A DNA stretch of 64,000 bases from Mycobacterium yunnanensis. GTDB taxonomy: Bacteria > Actinomycetota > Actinomycetes > Mycobacteriales > Mycobacteriaceae. The DNA is taken from the NCBI RefSeq assembly GCF_025823185.1, contig NZ_JACKVK010000005.1, forward strand, positions 186,001 to 250,000. The letters are read 5' to 3'. Both the position numbers and the translations under genes were made by a program. Numbering within the stretch: the stretch's first letter is position 1; the number at the start of each line of letters is the position of its first letter. A model generated the notes under the pieces. The model ran no database searches. It was given only the letters and a program-made list of their open reading frames with translations, and was not told the DNA's origin. Below, piece by piece: positions 1 to 7,526 of the stretch.

Positions 1-1
1 G

Positions 2-472
2 TTCGCCGTCGACCTCGGCCTCAACATCCTCGCCATCAACGCGACCGGACGCGCGCTGTACAGCGGGTTCGACGACACCGACAACCTCGCCCGCATGGTG
101 TTCCTCGACCCCGCCGCCCAGAGTTTCTACCCCAACTGGCACCACGTGGCCACACAGACGGTCGGCAACCTCCGGTGGGGTCTGACGGCATTCCCGGGCG
201 ACGACCGCATTACCGAGGTGGTGGACGAACTGTCAGCTCAGAGTTCGGTATTCACCGAGCTGTGGGCGACACACCACGTTCGCCCGCGCACCGGCGAAGA
301 CAAACTCTTTCATCACCCACAACTCGGCGAACTGCGTCTCCACTTCGAGGCGCTCGAGCTAGCGGACGCCCCCGACCAGCGACTGTTCGTGTACTGCGCA
401 CTCGACGGCGGGCCCTTCCCCGACGCCGTCGCGCTGCTGGAGACTCTGACCGAGTCGTCGGTGTCACTGTAG
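2..472 (+). CDS. MmyB-like transcriptional regulator, C-terminal part (5' end outside window)
   Basis: The reading frame is open from base 2 and ends at a TAG. The visible ~156 residues match the ligand-binding domain that follows the helix-turn-helix in MmyB-type regulators: an N-A-T-G-R-A-L-Y segment, a LDPAAQSFYPNW block, a LR-WG-TAFPGDDRI block, a LWA-HHVRPRTGEDK block, and a closing hydrophobic strand. In this family the domain is thought to bind a small or lipid ligand in a PAS-like fold. The DNA-binding N-terminus lies upstream of the window, so neither its start nor its target can be judged. The assignment to the family is firm; the ligand is unknown. Confidence 0.8.
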   Translation, partial: FAVDLGLNILAINATGRALYSGFDDTDNLARMVFLDPAAQSFYPNWHHVATQTVGNLRWGLTAFPGDDRITEVVDELSAQSSVFTELWATHHVRPRTGEDKLFHHPQLGELRLHFEALELADAPDQRLFVYCALDGGPFPDAVALLETLTESSVSL

Positions 473-593
473 CGTCAAACCTGCTGTGCCACAGGCGGTG
501 TCACTCAAACCGCCTTCAAGATCGCTCAGTGCGTCGCCGCGGTGAGCCGGTCGACTTGCTCCGTGGTCAACCGCAGTTGGGCAGCCGCCACAT

Positions 594-839
594 TCACTTC
601 GAGATGCGTGCGCTGCGGTCGATGACGTTGAACCGGCTCTGGACACTCACGATGTCGGCAATCTGTCGGGCCTCGCCGAGTTGCGCAGGAGTGCACTGCG
701 ACATGCGGATCTCGCGGATCTTGCCCTCGTCCTGAAGGGCCTTGAACTCACCGATCTGTTCTGCCAGAGGGACTTTGGGGTCGACTCGGCAATGTCGATG
801 GTCTGCGGGATTACGTTCGTCATCTTCTGATACCTCCAC
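594..839 (-). pseudogene. Aldo/keto reductase remnant
   Basis: About 65 residues read like the interior of an aldo/keto reductase: RVDPKVPLAEQIGEF, KALQDEGKIREI, then TPAQLGEARQIADIVSVQ and SRFNVIDR. In intact proteins this block follows the catalytic-His strand and runs through the helix before the NAD(P)H-binding half. Here the N-terminal barrel with the catalytic Asp/Tyr/Lys is absent, and the C-terminus stops after RSARISK. The conserved G-x-S after KIREI has become RMSQ, as expected for drift. It is a leftover of a deleted gene rather than a short functional protein. The rest of 473-965 shows no gene. Confidence 0.6.
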
Positions 840-965
840 TTCTCGGCTTCCGACATGGCCCCGTGAACCGTCGTGCTACCGGTCCGACGTGCGCCACTGC
901 AAACCACGCTAAGCGGCATTTGGCGACCTACGGGGGAGCAATGCACCCCCCCAGGACCGGCAGGA

Positions 966-1868
966 CTATCGCACCCGAGCGGCCGCGTCGAAGTCGCAGA
1001 ACATCTTCGTGAAGTACGCAGGCTGCTCCTCGGCCACCCAGTGGCCGCAGTCCGGGACGAGTTGGCCCGTCGCCGAATCGGCGACCTCTTCGCACATGTC
1101 CAGGAAGTTCGTCGCGAGAGGATTGGCGGCACCTCCGGAAGCCAGCACGGGGACGGTGAGCTTGCCGTGCTCTCGCAGGGCGGTGCGATTGTCTTCGGCG
1201 TCGCGGTCGAGTTCCCGGTAGACCTCGCACATTGCGCGGATGGCACCTGGGGCTTCGTACGCGCGAGCGTAGACGTTTAGGTCTCCGTTGGAGATCGCAT
1301 CCGGTTGGTAGGTCAATTCGTCGAAGAATCGGTTGACGTACCAGCGTTCGCGTCCGTGCACGAGATACACGGCGACGTCCGGGTTGGCGTGAAAGGAGAA
1401 CTGCCACGCCGACTTCTGAGCCATCCGCCGTCGGTAGTAGTCCGTGCCGGGCAGCGGAGCCTCCATGAATGTGGCGCTGACGACGTCGGCGCGGTAGCGC
1501 AGGGCGAAGCCGAGGGCCACTGTCGAACCGAGGTCATGGCCGACGAGCGACACGGGCTCCTCGACTCCCAGCACCTCGCGCACGAGGGTGTGGATGTCGC
1601 CAGCCATGGTCCACTTGTCGTAGCCGTCACGGGGTTTGTCTGACGCGCCTGCACCGCGGTAGTCGGGCATGACCACGCGGTAGCCGGCAGCCGCGAGCGG
1701 CATCATCACCTTGCGCCACTCATAGCGGGTCTGAGGCGCCCCGTGCAGGAGTACGACCGTCTTCGTCGGCTCGGGTGGCGTGGCGACGGTGTAGCCGATG
1801 CGAACCGACTCGGCGGCGTCGACCCACGCCCGACCGTGGTGGACGTCGACGTCGTGCGCTGTGGTCAT
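966..1868 (-). CDS. Alpha/beta hydrolase, epoxide hydrolase / haloalkane dehalogenase-like
   Basis: A 300-residue alpha/beta hydrolase. The oxyanion segment is LLHGAPQT (about 40-47). The nucleophile elbow GHDLGS at 110-115 has Asp112 where esterases carry Ser, and the catalytic His lies in CGHWVAEEQP near 276. An Asp nucleophile is typical of epoxide hydrolases and haloalkane dehalogenases, which form an alkyl-enzyme ester that water then cleaves. Only one cap-domain aromatic pattern is visible, so epoxide hydrolysis is the likelier activity, but this is inference. No signal peptide, so probably cytosolic. The ATG start lacks an in-frame upstream alternative. It stands alone, with a hairpin at 1929-1956 in its upstream region. 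Confidence 0.85.
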   Translation of the reverse strand: MTTAHDVDVHHGRAWVDAAESVRIGYTVATPPEPTKTVVLLHGAPQTRYEWRKVMMPLAAAGYRVVMPDYRGAGASDKPRDGYDKWTMAGDIHTLVREVLGVEEPVSLVGHDLGSTVALGFALRYRADVVSATFMEAPLPGTDYYRRRMAQKSAWQFSFHANPDVAVYLVHGRERWYVNRFFDELTYQPDAISNGDLNVYARAYEAPGAIRAMCEVYRELDRDAEDNRTALREHGKLTVPVLASGGAANPLATNFLDMCEEVADSATGQLVPDCGHWVAEEQPAYFTKMFCDFDAAARVR

Positions 1869-1928
1869 GGCGGACGCCTTTCTGCGTGTTCAGATCGTGC
1901 CGACTCAGTGTCGAACGGTGATCGCAGT

Positions 1929-1956
1929 CAAGGGGGGCACTGACTCGGCCCCCTTG
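1929..1956. promoter_or_regulatory. GC-rich hairpin / inverted repeat upstream of the hydrolase
   Basis: CAAGGGGG (1929-1936) and CCCCCTTG (1949-1956) form an 8-bp stem with a 12-base loop, about 60 bases upstream of the hydrolase start at 1868. No T-run follows on either side, so a classical terminator is unlikely. It could be an operator or a 5'-leader structure. Confidence 0.35.
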
Positions 1957-2006
1957 GCGGCCGATGGCAGCGACACGACCGCCAAGCTGCCATTACGCTC
2001 GTTGAC

Positions 2007-2291
2007 GTGTTCTCACGCTGGCGTATCCTTCGGGACCCTCCGGTTCCGCTCACAGCGCCCCAAGAGCGCGTCGCTCTGCATGCGGCCGCGCGGGCCGCCC
2101 GTGAGGCGCGCCGCTCACTGCGAACGTCGCGGGGTTCATATCGCGCCTACCGGGCCGGGGCTGGTGAGGTCTACCTCGACTGGCCACGCTGGCATGCCGC
2201 CTACCTGAAGGAATACCGCGGTGGCATGCTGAACGAAGGGGGCTCGGATTCCCGTAGCTTTCCCTTGACTGGTGACCTCGGGGCTCCGTGA
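2007..2291 (+). CDS. Hypothetical small protein (uncertain)
   Basis: A 94-codon GTG-started frame in the 445-base gap between the hydrolase (1868) and the TetR gene (2314, opposite strand). The product is Arg/Ala-rich in the middle and Trp/Tyr-rich toward the end (YRAYRAGAGEV, then LDWPRWHAAYLKEYRGG). Third-position GC is only moderate for this genome, and no ribosome-binding site stands out. I do not recognise the protein. It could be a small orphan gene or a chance frame; nothing else in the gap looks coding. Confidence 0.3.
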   Translation: MFSRWRILRDPPVPLTAPQERVALHAAARAAREARRSLRTSRGSYRAYRAGAGEVYLDWPRWHAAYLKEYRGGMLNEGGSDSRSFPLTGDLGAP

Positions 2292-2313
2292 TCCATCCTC
2301 CGGGGCAAACGGC

Positions 2314-2871
2314 TCACGCGCGGAAGGCGTCGATGGCCAGGGCAGCGAAGCGCCGCGTTGCCGCCTCCCGCTTGGCTTGCGGCAGGGAGCCCAGCGCGCG
2401 CCCAGCCAGCAGCACGAGGACCAGGTCGTCGATGGTGAAGTCCCGACGAAGCGCACCGGCGGCCTGCGCGCGGCGGCCCAGCGCCGCCAGTGCCCTTAGC
2501 GCGGCTCGGCGGCGATCCGCGTAGCCGGCGGGCTCGGAATTGGCCAATGTGAATGCGTCCATGAAGCCCTGATTGCGGCCGTTGAGCACACTGAGCCCCT
2601 CGATGACCGAGCAGAATCCGCGCCACGGATCGCTGTCGGCGCAGCCGTCGTCGACGATGGTTTCGCACAGTCGCGCCTCGTCGGCGAACGCCGCTTCGAC
2701 CAGGTCGACCTTGGTGGGAAATCGTCGGTAAAGGGTGGCGGGTCCCACTTCAGCTCGGCGCGCGACTTCCCGCATGGTGACGTCGAGTCCGCGTTCGGCG
2801 AACAACTCGCGCGCCACCAGGAGGACTCGATCGCGGTTGTCTCGTGCGTCGGATCGCAACACTTGAGGCAT
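2314..2871 (-). CDS. TetR-family transcriptional regulator
   Basis: A 185-residue protein with an N-terminal TetR helix-turn-helix at about 12-60: ARELFAERGLDVTMREVARR, then AEVGPATLYRRFPTKVDLVEA. The C-terminal half is a helical ligand-binding domain ending LGSLPQAKREAATRRFAAL, similar to the TetR group with a SbtR-like C-terminal fold. A longer frame runs upstream to 3228, but it would cross the divergent gene, so the ATG at 2871 is chosen. It is divergent from the quinone oxidoreductase gene at 2957 with 85 bases between, the usual arrangement for a local repressor of that gene. Confidence 0.85.
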   Translation of the reverse strand: MPQVLRSDARDNRDRVLLVARELFAERGLDVTMREVARRAEVGPATLYRRFPTKVDLVEAAFADEARLCETIVDDGCADSDPWRGFCSVIEGLSVLNGRNQGFMDAFTLANSEPAGYADRRRAALRALAALGRRAQAAGALRRDFTIDDLVLVLLAGRALGSLPQAKREAATRRFAALAIDAFRA

Positions 2872-2956
2872 CTCACCGATCCTGTCTCTCACTTCGCGCA
2901 AGTGGACGGGGGCGTCCACTAGCCTCCGACGGTACCCGCCAGCGAGAGGAATCGAA

Positions 2957-3922
2957 GTGCGAGCAGTAGCCATCCAACGGTTCGGCGATCCGACCGGCAT
3001 GGCGATGATCGAGGCACCGTGTCCCATCGCCGAGCGAGGCCAGGTGATCATCGAAACCGGCGCGATTGGTGTCGGTGGAGTCGACGCGATGATCCGCCGC
3101 GGAACGGTGGCAGACATGCATCCGATGCCCGTTGGTCTCATCCCCGGCAGCGAAGTTGCCGGGGTGGTGGCAGCCGTCGGTGCAGACGTGGACGAGTCGT
3201 GGATCGGCCGCCGCGTCTGGGCGTTCACCGGAGTGGGCGGCGGCTACACCGAAGTCGCCAAGGCACGGGTTGGTGACATCGTGCCCATCCCCGATGACCT
3301 GACATTCACCGACGCGGTGGCAATAGGAAGTGCTGGCCCCGTCGCCCACTTCGCCTTGTCGCACGCGCATTTCGGGTCGGCTGACGCCGTGCTGGTACGC
3401 GGCGCAGCAGGCAGCATCGGCATCGCGACGGTAGAACTAGCTGCCCGCGCCGGGGCTCAGATCATCGCGGTGACCACGTCCTCGACGGAACGCGGTACCA
3501 GGCTCCGCGAGTTCGGCGCGACACACGTCCTGGATCGCGCAGGCAACGGTGACGCGTCTGCGCCGGAGAGCTTCGACGTAATCGTCGACGTCATCGGAGG
3601 TGCCCTGGTACCGGCGTTCATCGATCGACTGGCCCCGAATGGCCGAATGGTCCTCGCAGGCATGGTCGCCGGCCCGGTGCCGTCGGACGTCGGATCGCGG
3701 TTGTTACGAGGCTTTCAGTTGTCGCGCTCGTTGGCCACCTTCAGTCTCGACACCGTCCCGGCCGATGCCACGAACCGCGTCAGGCGGGAGCAGTTCGTCG
3801 CCGTGACCCGCGGTGGACTCAGTGCGGTGGTGCAGGACGTGCTGCCGCTGGACCGGGCCGCGGACGCGCACCGCCTGATGGATGCCGGACAGGTCTTCGG
3901 CCGCATCGTCCTCACGCCGTAG
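2957..3922 (+). CDS. Zinc-free quinone oxidoreductase-type alcohol dehydrogenase (MDR family)
   Basis: A 321-residue MDR-superfamily reductase. The N-terminal GroES-like domain contains IPGSEVAGVVAAVG (about 62-75). The Rossmann domain has VLVRGAAGSIGIATVELA (near 144-161), the AxxGxxG variant used to bind NADPH. The zinc ligands of classical alcohol dehydrogenases are missing, as in quinone oxidoreductases (QOR/CurA-like). It probably reduces quinones or enones in the cytosol. The GTG start at 2957 is preceded by GAGAGGA 7 bases upstream. It is divergent from the TetR gene at 2871 and followed 21 bases later by a decayed SDR gene, so it once headed a two-gene operon. Confidence 0.85.
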   Translation: MRAVAIQRFGDPTGMAMIEAPCPIAERGQVIIETGAIGVGGVDAMIRRGTVADMHPMPVGLIPGSEVAGVVAAVGADVDESWIGRRVWAFTGVGGGYTEVAKARVGDIVPIPDDLTFTDAVAIGSAGPVAHFALSHAHFGSADAVLVRGAAGSIGIATVELAARAGAQIIAVTTSSTERGTRLREFGATHVLDRAGNGDASAPESFDVIVDVIGGALVPAFIDRLAPNGRMVLAGMVAGPVPSDVGSRLLRGFQLSRSLATFSLDTVPADATNRVRREQFVAVTRGGLSAVVQDVLPLDRAADAHRLMDAGQVFGRIVLTP

Positions 3923-3943
3923 CCAAGACGAAAGGACAAGGCA

Positions 3944-4446
3944 ATGACTACCTTCCCGCCGCTCGGCACCGACTTTCCCGAGGTCGGCTGCGCGCTGGTC
4001 TTTGGCGGTTCCGGCGGAATTGGTGCGGCAAGCGCGGCGCTGCTGGTCCAGCGTGGATGCAACGTCGTACTCACCTACGGGTCACGACGATCGGAGGCCG
4101 AGCAGTTAGCCGCAGACACTTCAGTACGGGCCCGCTCGCCGATCTCAGCACGGACGACTTCGTCGACGTACTACGCGCCGAAGTCGTAGGTTTGTTCAAC
4201 GTCGCCAAATCGACTGTCCCGGCTCTGCGTTCAGGTGGAGGCGGCTCCGTCGTCGCGGTGGTCGCATCCTCCACCACGCGGACGGTGCCCACCAACACCA
4301 TGTCGGCAGTGCCAAAATCAGCTGTAGCCATGATGATTCGCCAGATGGCGACCGAAGAGGGCCGCAATGACATCCGGGCGAACGCGGTAGGCCCCGGGAT
4401 AATCGACGGCGGCATGGTGGACACAGCGTGTGAACACCGGCAATAG
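3944..4446 (+). pseudogene. Short-chain dehydrogenase, internally deleted and frameshifted
   Basis: The first ~58 codons (ATG 3944) encode a normal SDR start with the cofactor motif GGSGGIGAASA. Around base 4120 the SDR reading changes frame: the original frame ends at 4189, while the SDR continues in another frame from about 4128 (GPLADLSTDDFVDVLRAEV... to 4446). Roughly 45-60 residues that normally carry the NNAG segment are missing, so this is a deletion that also shifts frame. The C-terminus ends soon after IIDGGMVDT, short of the usual ~50 further residues. At the YxxxK position the sequence reads SAVPK, so the catalytic Tyr is absent too. The gene is almost certainly non-functional. Confidence 0.75.
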
Positions 4447-4476
4447 GGCGTAGGAGAGGCGACCCCACGAGCGACC

Positions 4477-4496
4477 TAAGATGACCGCTCGGTTGA
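4477..4496 (+). promoter_or_regulatory. Probable TetR promoter/operator (site A)
   Basis: A TAAGAT -10-like hexamer at 4477-4482 runs into TGACCGCTCGGTTGA (4482-4496), an imperfect palindrome built on TGACCG-N2-CGGT. It lies about 30 bases before the TetR start at 4526. The same palindrome occurs at 5890-5903 and 5929-5942 upstream of the SDR gene, so it is probably the operator of this TetR protein. Confidence 0.55.
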
Positions 4497-4525
4497 CTTG
4501 CTAGAATTCATCGGTGCCGTCCACC

Positions 4526-5116
4526 ATGCGCCCGCTGCGCGCGGACGCGACCCGCAACCGCGAGTTGCTCCTCGCTGCGGCGGAGGCGGAGTTCACCGAG
4601 CGGGGTTCTGCGGCATCGGTGGCCGACATCGCGCGGCGGGCCGGCGTCGCGAAGGGGACCGTCTTTCGGCACTTCCCGACGAAGGAAGACTTGATCGCAT
4701 CCATCGTCGGCGGCCATGTCGCCGCGTTGATCAACGAGGCACGGCGGCAATTGAATTCGCCAGATTCCGGTGCGGCGCTCCTGGAGTTCCTGACCGTCGC
4801 CGCCGATCAGCGCCGGCAGCATGATCTGACGTTCCTCCAATCGGTCAGCGAAGGCGACTCACGGGTCACCGAGCTACGCGACGAGTTGTTGGCCTGCGTC
4901 GACCTACTCGTCGCCGCGGCACGACAGGAGGGCACCGTGCGCGACGACGTCACCGGTGCCGACGTCTTCCTGCTGATGTGCGCACCCATTCACGTGGTGG
5001 ACAACCTCGCGGATCCACCACCGGACCTCTGGCGTCGCTATCTCGCACTCATCTTCGACGGTCTACGCCCGCAGGGCGCCCACCCCTTGCCGCAGCCGGC
5101 ACCGAGCATTCCGTGA
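4526..5116 (+). CDS. TetR-family transcriptional regulator
   Basis: 196 residues from the ATG at 4526; a GTG 12 bases upstream is also in frame, but MRPLRADATRNR is the typical start of this TetR group. The helix-turn-helix is at about 10-55 (TERGSAASVADIARRAGVAK, then GTVFRHFPTKEDL). The C-terminal domain resembles the SbtR-like TetR fold. It faces the SDR gene 5136-5855 tail to tail with 19 bases between. The palindrome TGACCG-N2-CGGTCA sits in front of both genes, so autorepression plus control of the SDR gene is the likely role. The effector is unknown. Confidence 0.85.
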   Translation: MRPLRADATRNRELLLAAAEAEFTERGSAASVADIARRAGVAKGTVFRHFPTKEDLIASIVGGHVAALINEARRQLNSPDSGAALLEFLTVAADQRRQHDLTFLQSVSEGDSRVTELRDELLACVDLLVAAARQEGTVRDDVTGADVFLLMCAPIHVVDNLADPPPDLWRRYLALIFDGLRPQGAHPLPQPAPSIP

Positions 5117-5135
5117 GCCCACCGGCCGCCCGCGT

Positions 5136-5855
5136 TCACCTCGAGAGGGGGAAGATCTGCGGCGGCCCGCTCAGCGTCGCCTTGGCACTCACCCCGGCGG
5201 GATCGAGGACCTCGACGTCGCCGGCTTCGAGACCGTCGAGCGCCAAGGCGACGATGTCGGCAGGGGCGATCACCGCATCGGGCGCGATCTCGATGCCCTC
5301 CCGCTCGGCGAACGCGTAGAGCGTGTCGGTACCCACCGGACCCGGAACCAGGGCGGTGACCTGAGTACCTTGGCCCGCCAACTCCAGCCGCACTCCGTTG
5401 GTCAGCCCCCACTGGGCAGACTTGGCTGCGGCGTAGGCGGTGTTGCCCTCGACCGTCGTCCACGCCACGGCCGACAGGACGTTGAGGATGGCTCCGCCAC
5501 CGTTGCGGGCCAGAATCGGCGCGAACGCCCGGATCATCGCCAATGTGCCGAAGTAGTTCGATTCCATCGTCGAGCGGATCGCACGGAGGTCGCCGGTCAC
5601 CAGGCTGCCGCCGGCGGTGTCGGCGGCGTTGTTGATCAGCACGTCGACGTCACCAGCCAGTTCGGCGGCGGCTGCGACGGAGGCGTCGTCGGTGATGTCC
5701 AGTGGCAGCACCTCGGCGCCGGGCACGTCCACCAGCTCGGGTCGTCGCGCAGTGGCGTAGACCTTCGCACCGCGCGCGAGGAGGTCCAGTGCGAACTGAG
5801 CACCGATCCCTCGGTTCGCGCCGGTGACGAGAGCGGTGGCGCCGTTGAGCTTCAT
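5136..5855 (-). CDS. Short-chain dehydrogenase/reductase
   Basis: A 239-residue classical SDR. It has TGANRGIG at 11-18 for NAD(P) binding, a short Asp in LPLDITDD, LINNAAD for the NNAG position, and catalytic residues in NVLSAVAW and YAAAK. The closing part is slightly shorter than in 250-residue SDRs but complete. It probably reduces or oxidises a small carbonyl/alcohol substrate in the cytosol. Two copies of a TGACC...GGTCA palindrome lie 35-87 bases upstream of the ATG, shared with the convergent TetR gene. It resembles the SDR at 47436-48146 in sequence style (VYATARRP against VYGAARRP). Confidence 0.88.
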   Translation of the reverse strand: MKLNGATALVTGANRGIGAQFALDLLARGAKVYATARRPELVDVPGAEVLPLDITDDASVAAAAELAGDVDVLINNAADTAGGSLVTGDLRAIRSTMESNYFGTLAMIRAFAPILARNGGGAILNVLSAVAWTTVEGNTAYAAAKSAQWGLTNGVRLELAGQGTQVTALVPGPVGTDTLYAFAEREGIEIAPDAVIAPADIVALALDGLEAGDVEVLDPAGVSAKATLSGPPQIFPLSR

Positions 5856-5889
5856 GAGGTTCCTTCTACCGACGGGAGATCCAACAAAA

Positions 5890-5942
5890 TGACCGCACGG
5901 TCATGATAGGGCGAGCGTAGAGATAAGATGACCAGTCGGTCA
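5890..5942. promoter_or_regulatory. Two TGACC/GGTCA palindromes (sites B and C) upstream of the SDR gene
   Basis: Site B, TGACCGCACGGTCA (5890-5903), is a perfect 6-bp-arm palindrome. Site C, TGACCAGTCGGTCA (5929-5942), has 5-bp arms. Their starts are 39 bases apart. Site C is also preceded by TAAGA as at site A (4477-4496). Together they look like operators for the neighbouring TetR regulator. Confidence 0.6.
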
Positions 5943-6011
5943 AGTTGTCCGTCTTGGTACGCCTCGATGAACGGGCCGGTGCTCTGCCAGGGCTCGGAAG
6001 GCCTGCACGGG

Positions 6012-6533
6012 CTAGGCGGTGGGGTCCACTGTGAAGACCTGAATGCCGACGTGATTGGCGCCCGCGATGAGGTGCTCGTCGATCTGGGCGTAGATCGCCT
6101 CCGGGGAACCGTGAGCGACCAGGGCGTCGATGAGGGTGTCGCTGCCCGATCCGCGGATGTCACCCTCGGAGAACCCATGCCGCATCAGGTTGTTGGTGTA
6201 GTTGCGCAAGCCCAGGTAGGGCGTCTCGACGGCCGGGCGGCCGATGCTTCGCGCCGTATCGTCGTTCTCGGTCAGCACGACCTCGTGCTCGGGTGCGAGA
6301 AACGCATTGCTGCCCAACAGTTCTCGTGCATGACGAGTATGGTCGGGAACGGTCAGGTAGGGGTGCGCCCCCAGCGTCTTGTCGCCGGCCAGTGTGAGTG
6401 TGTTGTCTCCGAGGGCGCCGATCACTATCGCCGCGGCCGGCACGTCGCGATTCCTGACGTGCACGAGAAGTTTGGCGCACCAGCGAATGATGCGGGATGG
6501 TCTGCCGCCGACATCGCGGATGGTGCGCGAGAA
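6012..6533 (-). pseudogene. LLM-class (F420-dependent) oxidoreductase, C-terminal remnant
   Basis: About 150 residues match the C-terminal half of F420-dependent luciferase-like oxidoreductases: IVIGALGDNTLTLAGDKTLG, AHPYLTVPDHTRHARELLG, then LGLRNYTNNLMRHGF, and a closing HLIAGANHVGIQVFT. Intact members are roughly 280-340 residues, so the N-terminal half of the TIM barrel is gone. The frame continues upstream of the GTG at 6464 only to a TAG at 6534-6536, and that stretch does not resemble the family. It abuts the end of the MerR gene at 6540, which suggests a deletion joined them. Confidence 0.65.
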
Positions 6534-6539
6534 CTACTT

Positions 6540-7364
6540 TCAGGCCGGCGGTGCGGTGGTGCTGAAGATCGGCCAGCAAATCTCCGTGGACGTGAACGTC
6601 GTCGGATCCGTGGGGGAACCCTGGTAGTGCTCGCGGATTGGGCCCTGGTGGCTGATCAGATTCTCGTTGACGTATCGGCCCAGAGCCGCGTAGCTGCGGT
6701 CGATGCCTTCGTGGCCACCGGGGTGGGTGAGCACCGCGAACTCGGCCTGAGGCAGGACGTCGGCCCGAACGCCCTCCGGTGGGCGTGCACTCCGTGGCAC
6801 TGGGACGAAGAGGGTTGCCATGCCGCGGGATTCGAGGAACAACGACCGGTCGTAGAGACCGCCCAGCGCAAACGCGGGAGGTGCTTCGGTGACCGCGGTA
6901 GCTGCGTCGCACAAAGTGTTCATCGTCGCCGCGAACCAGCTGTCGATCTCGGAAACGTCGATGACGGCACTGACCGACCAGACGGCGAGCGCTGGCGCGT
7001 GGCGCACCTCGACGTGAGCGGGGACGTCGACGGGAGACAGCAATTCGCGCAGCGCGCCGACGGTCTCACGCGTTCGTTGCAGCTGCTCCTCCATCTGCTC
7101 GAGATGAGTCGTGATGATCTCGGTGCGAGCTGCGGCGTCTTCAGTGCTCAGCAGCGCCTTGATGTCGGGAATGGACATGCCCAGAGAGCGAAATCGCCGA
7201 ATGATGTGGGCGTGGTCGACCTGGCTGGTGTCGTAGAAGCGGTAGCCGGTGTGGGAGTCGACGTGCGCTGGTTCGAGAATGCCGAGGTCGTGGTAATGAC
7301 GTAACGCCTTTCTGCTCAGGCTGGTCATCACGGCGAAGTCACCGATCGAGACCCGTGCGCCCAT
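6540..7364 (-). CDS. MerR-family regulator with GyrI-like effector domain
   Basis: A 274-residue protein. The N-terminal MerR winged helix (about 4-75) shows SIGDFAVMTSLSRKALRHYH, LGILEPAHVDSHTGYRFYD and the dimer helix after it. The C-terminal ~150 residues form a GyrI/AraC-effector-like domain that ends in TEICWPIF, as in multidrug-binding MerR/BmrR-type regulators. Such proteins sense small, often cationic or lipophilic compounds. Whatever LLM-type oxidoreductase it once preceded is now a fragment (6012-6533), so its present target is unclear. The ATG at 7364 is preceded by AAGGAGG-like bases (CAAGGAGGATGCC). Confidence 0.85.
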   Translation of the reverse strand: MGARVSIGDFAVMTSLSRKALRHYHDLGILEPAHVDSHTGYRFYDTSQVDHAHIIRRFRSLGMSIPDIKALLSTEDAAARTEIITTHLEQMEEQLQRTRETVGALRELLSPVDVPAHVEVRHAPALAVWSVSAVIDVSEIDSWFAATMNTLCDAATAVTEAPPAFALGGLYDRSLFLESRGMATLFVPVPRSARPPEGVRADVLPQAEFAVLTHPGGHEGIDRSYAALGRYVNENLISHQGPIREHYQGSPTDPTTFTSTEICWPIFSTTAPPA

Positions 7365-7526
7365 GGCATCCTCCTTGCGTCTTGGCGCTTTCTAGCGGCG
7401 AGACCATCCTGCAGTCTCCCCCTACGGCAAGGTCAACACTCGCCGGGCCGGCCGCTGCTAGAGTCAGCAAACAAGGCTGACTCCGGATTTGGCGGTGACC
7501 CCACAAGGGAAACGGGGGGTGCCAGG

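Noticed and set aside
5928..7304. 458-codon plus-strand frame
   Set aside because: Shadow of the MerR and LLM fragment; composition is His/Gln/Arg-rich without a domain.
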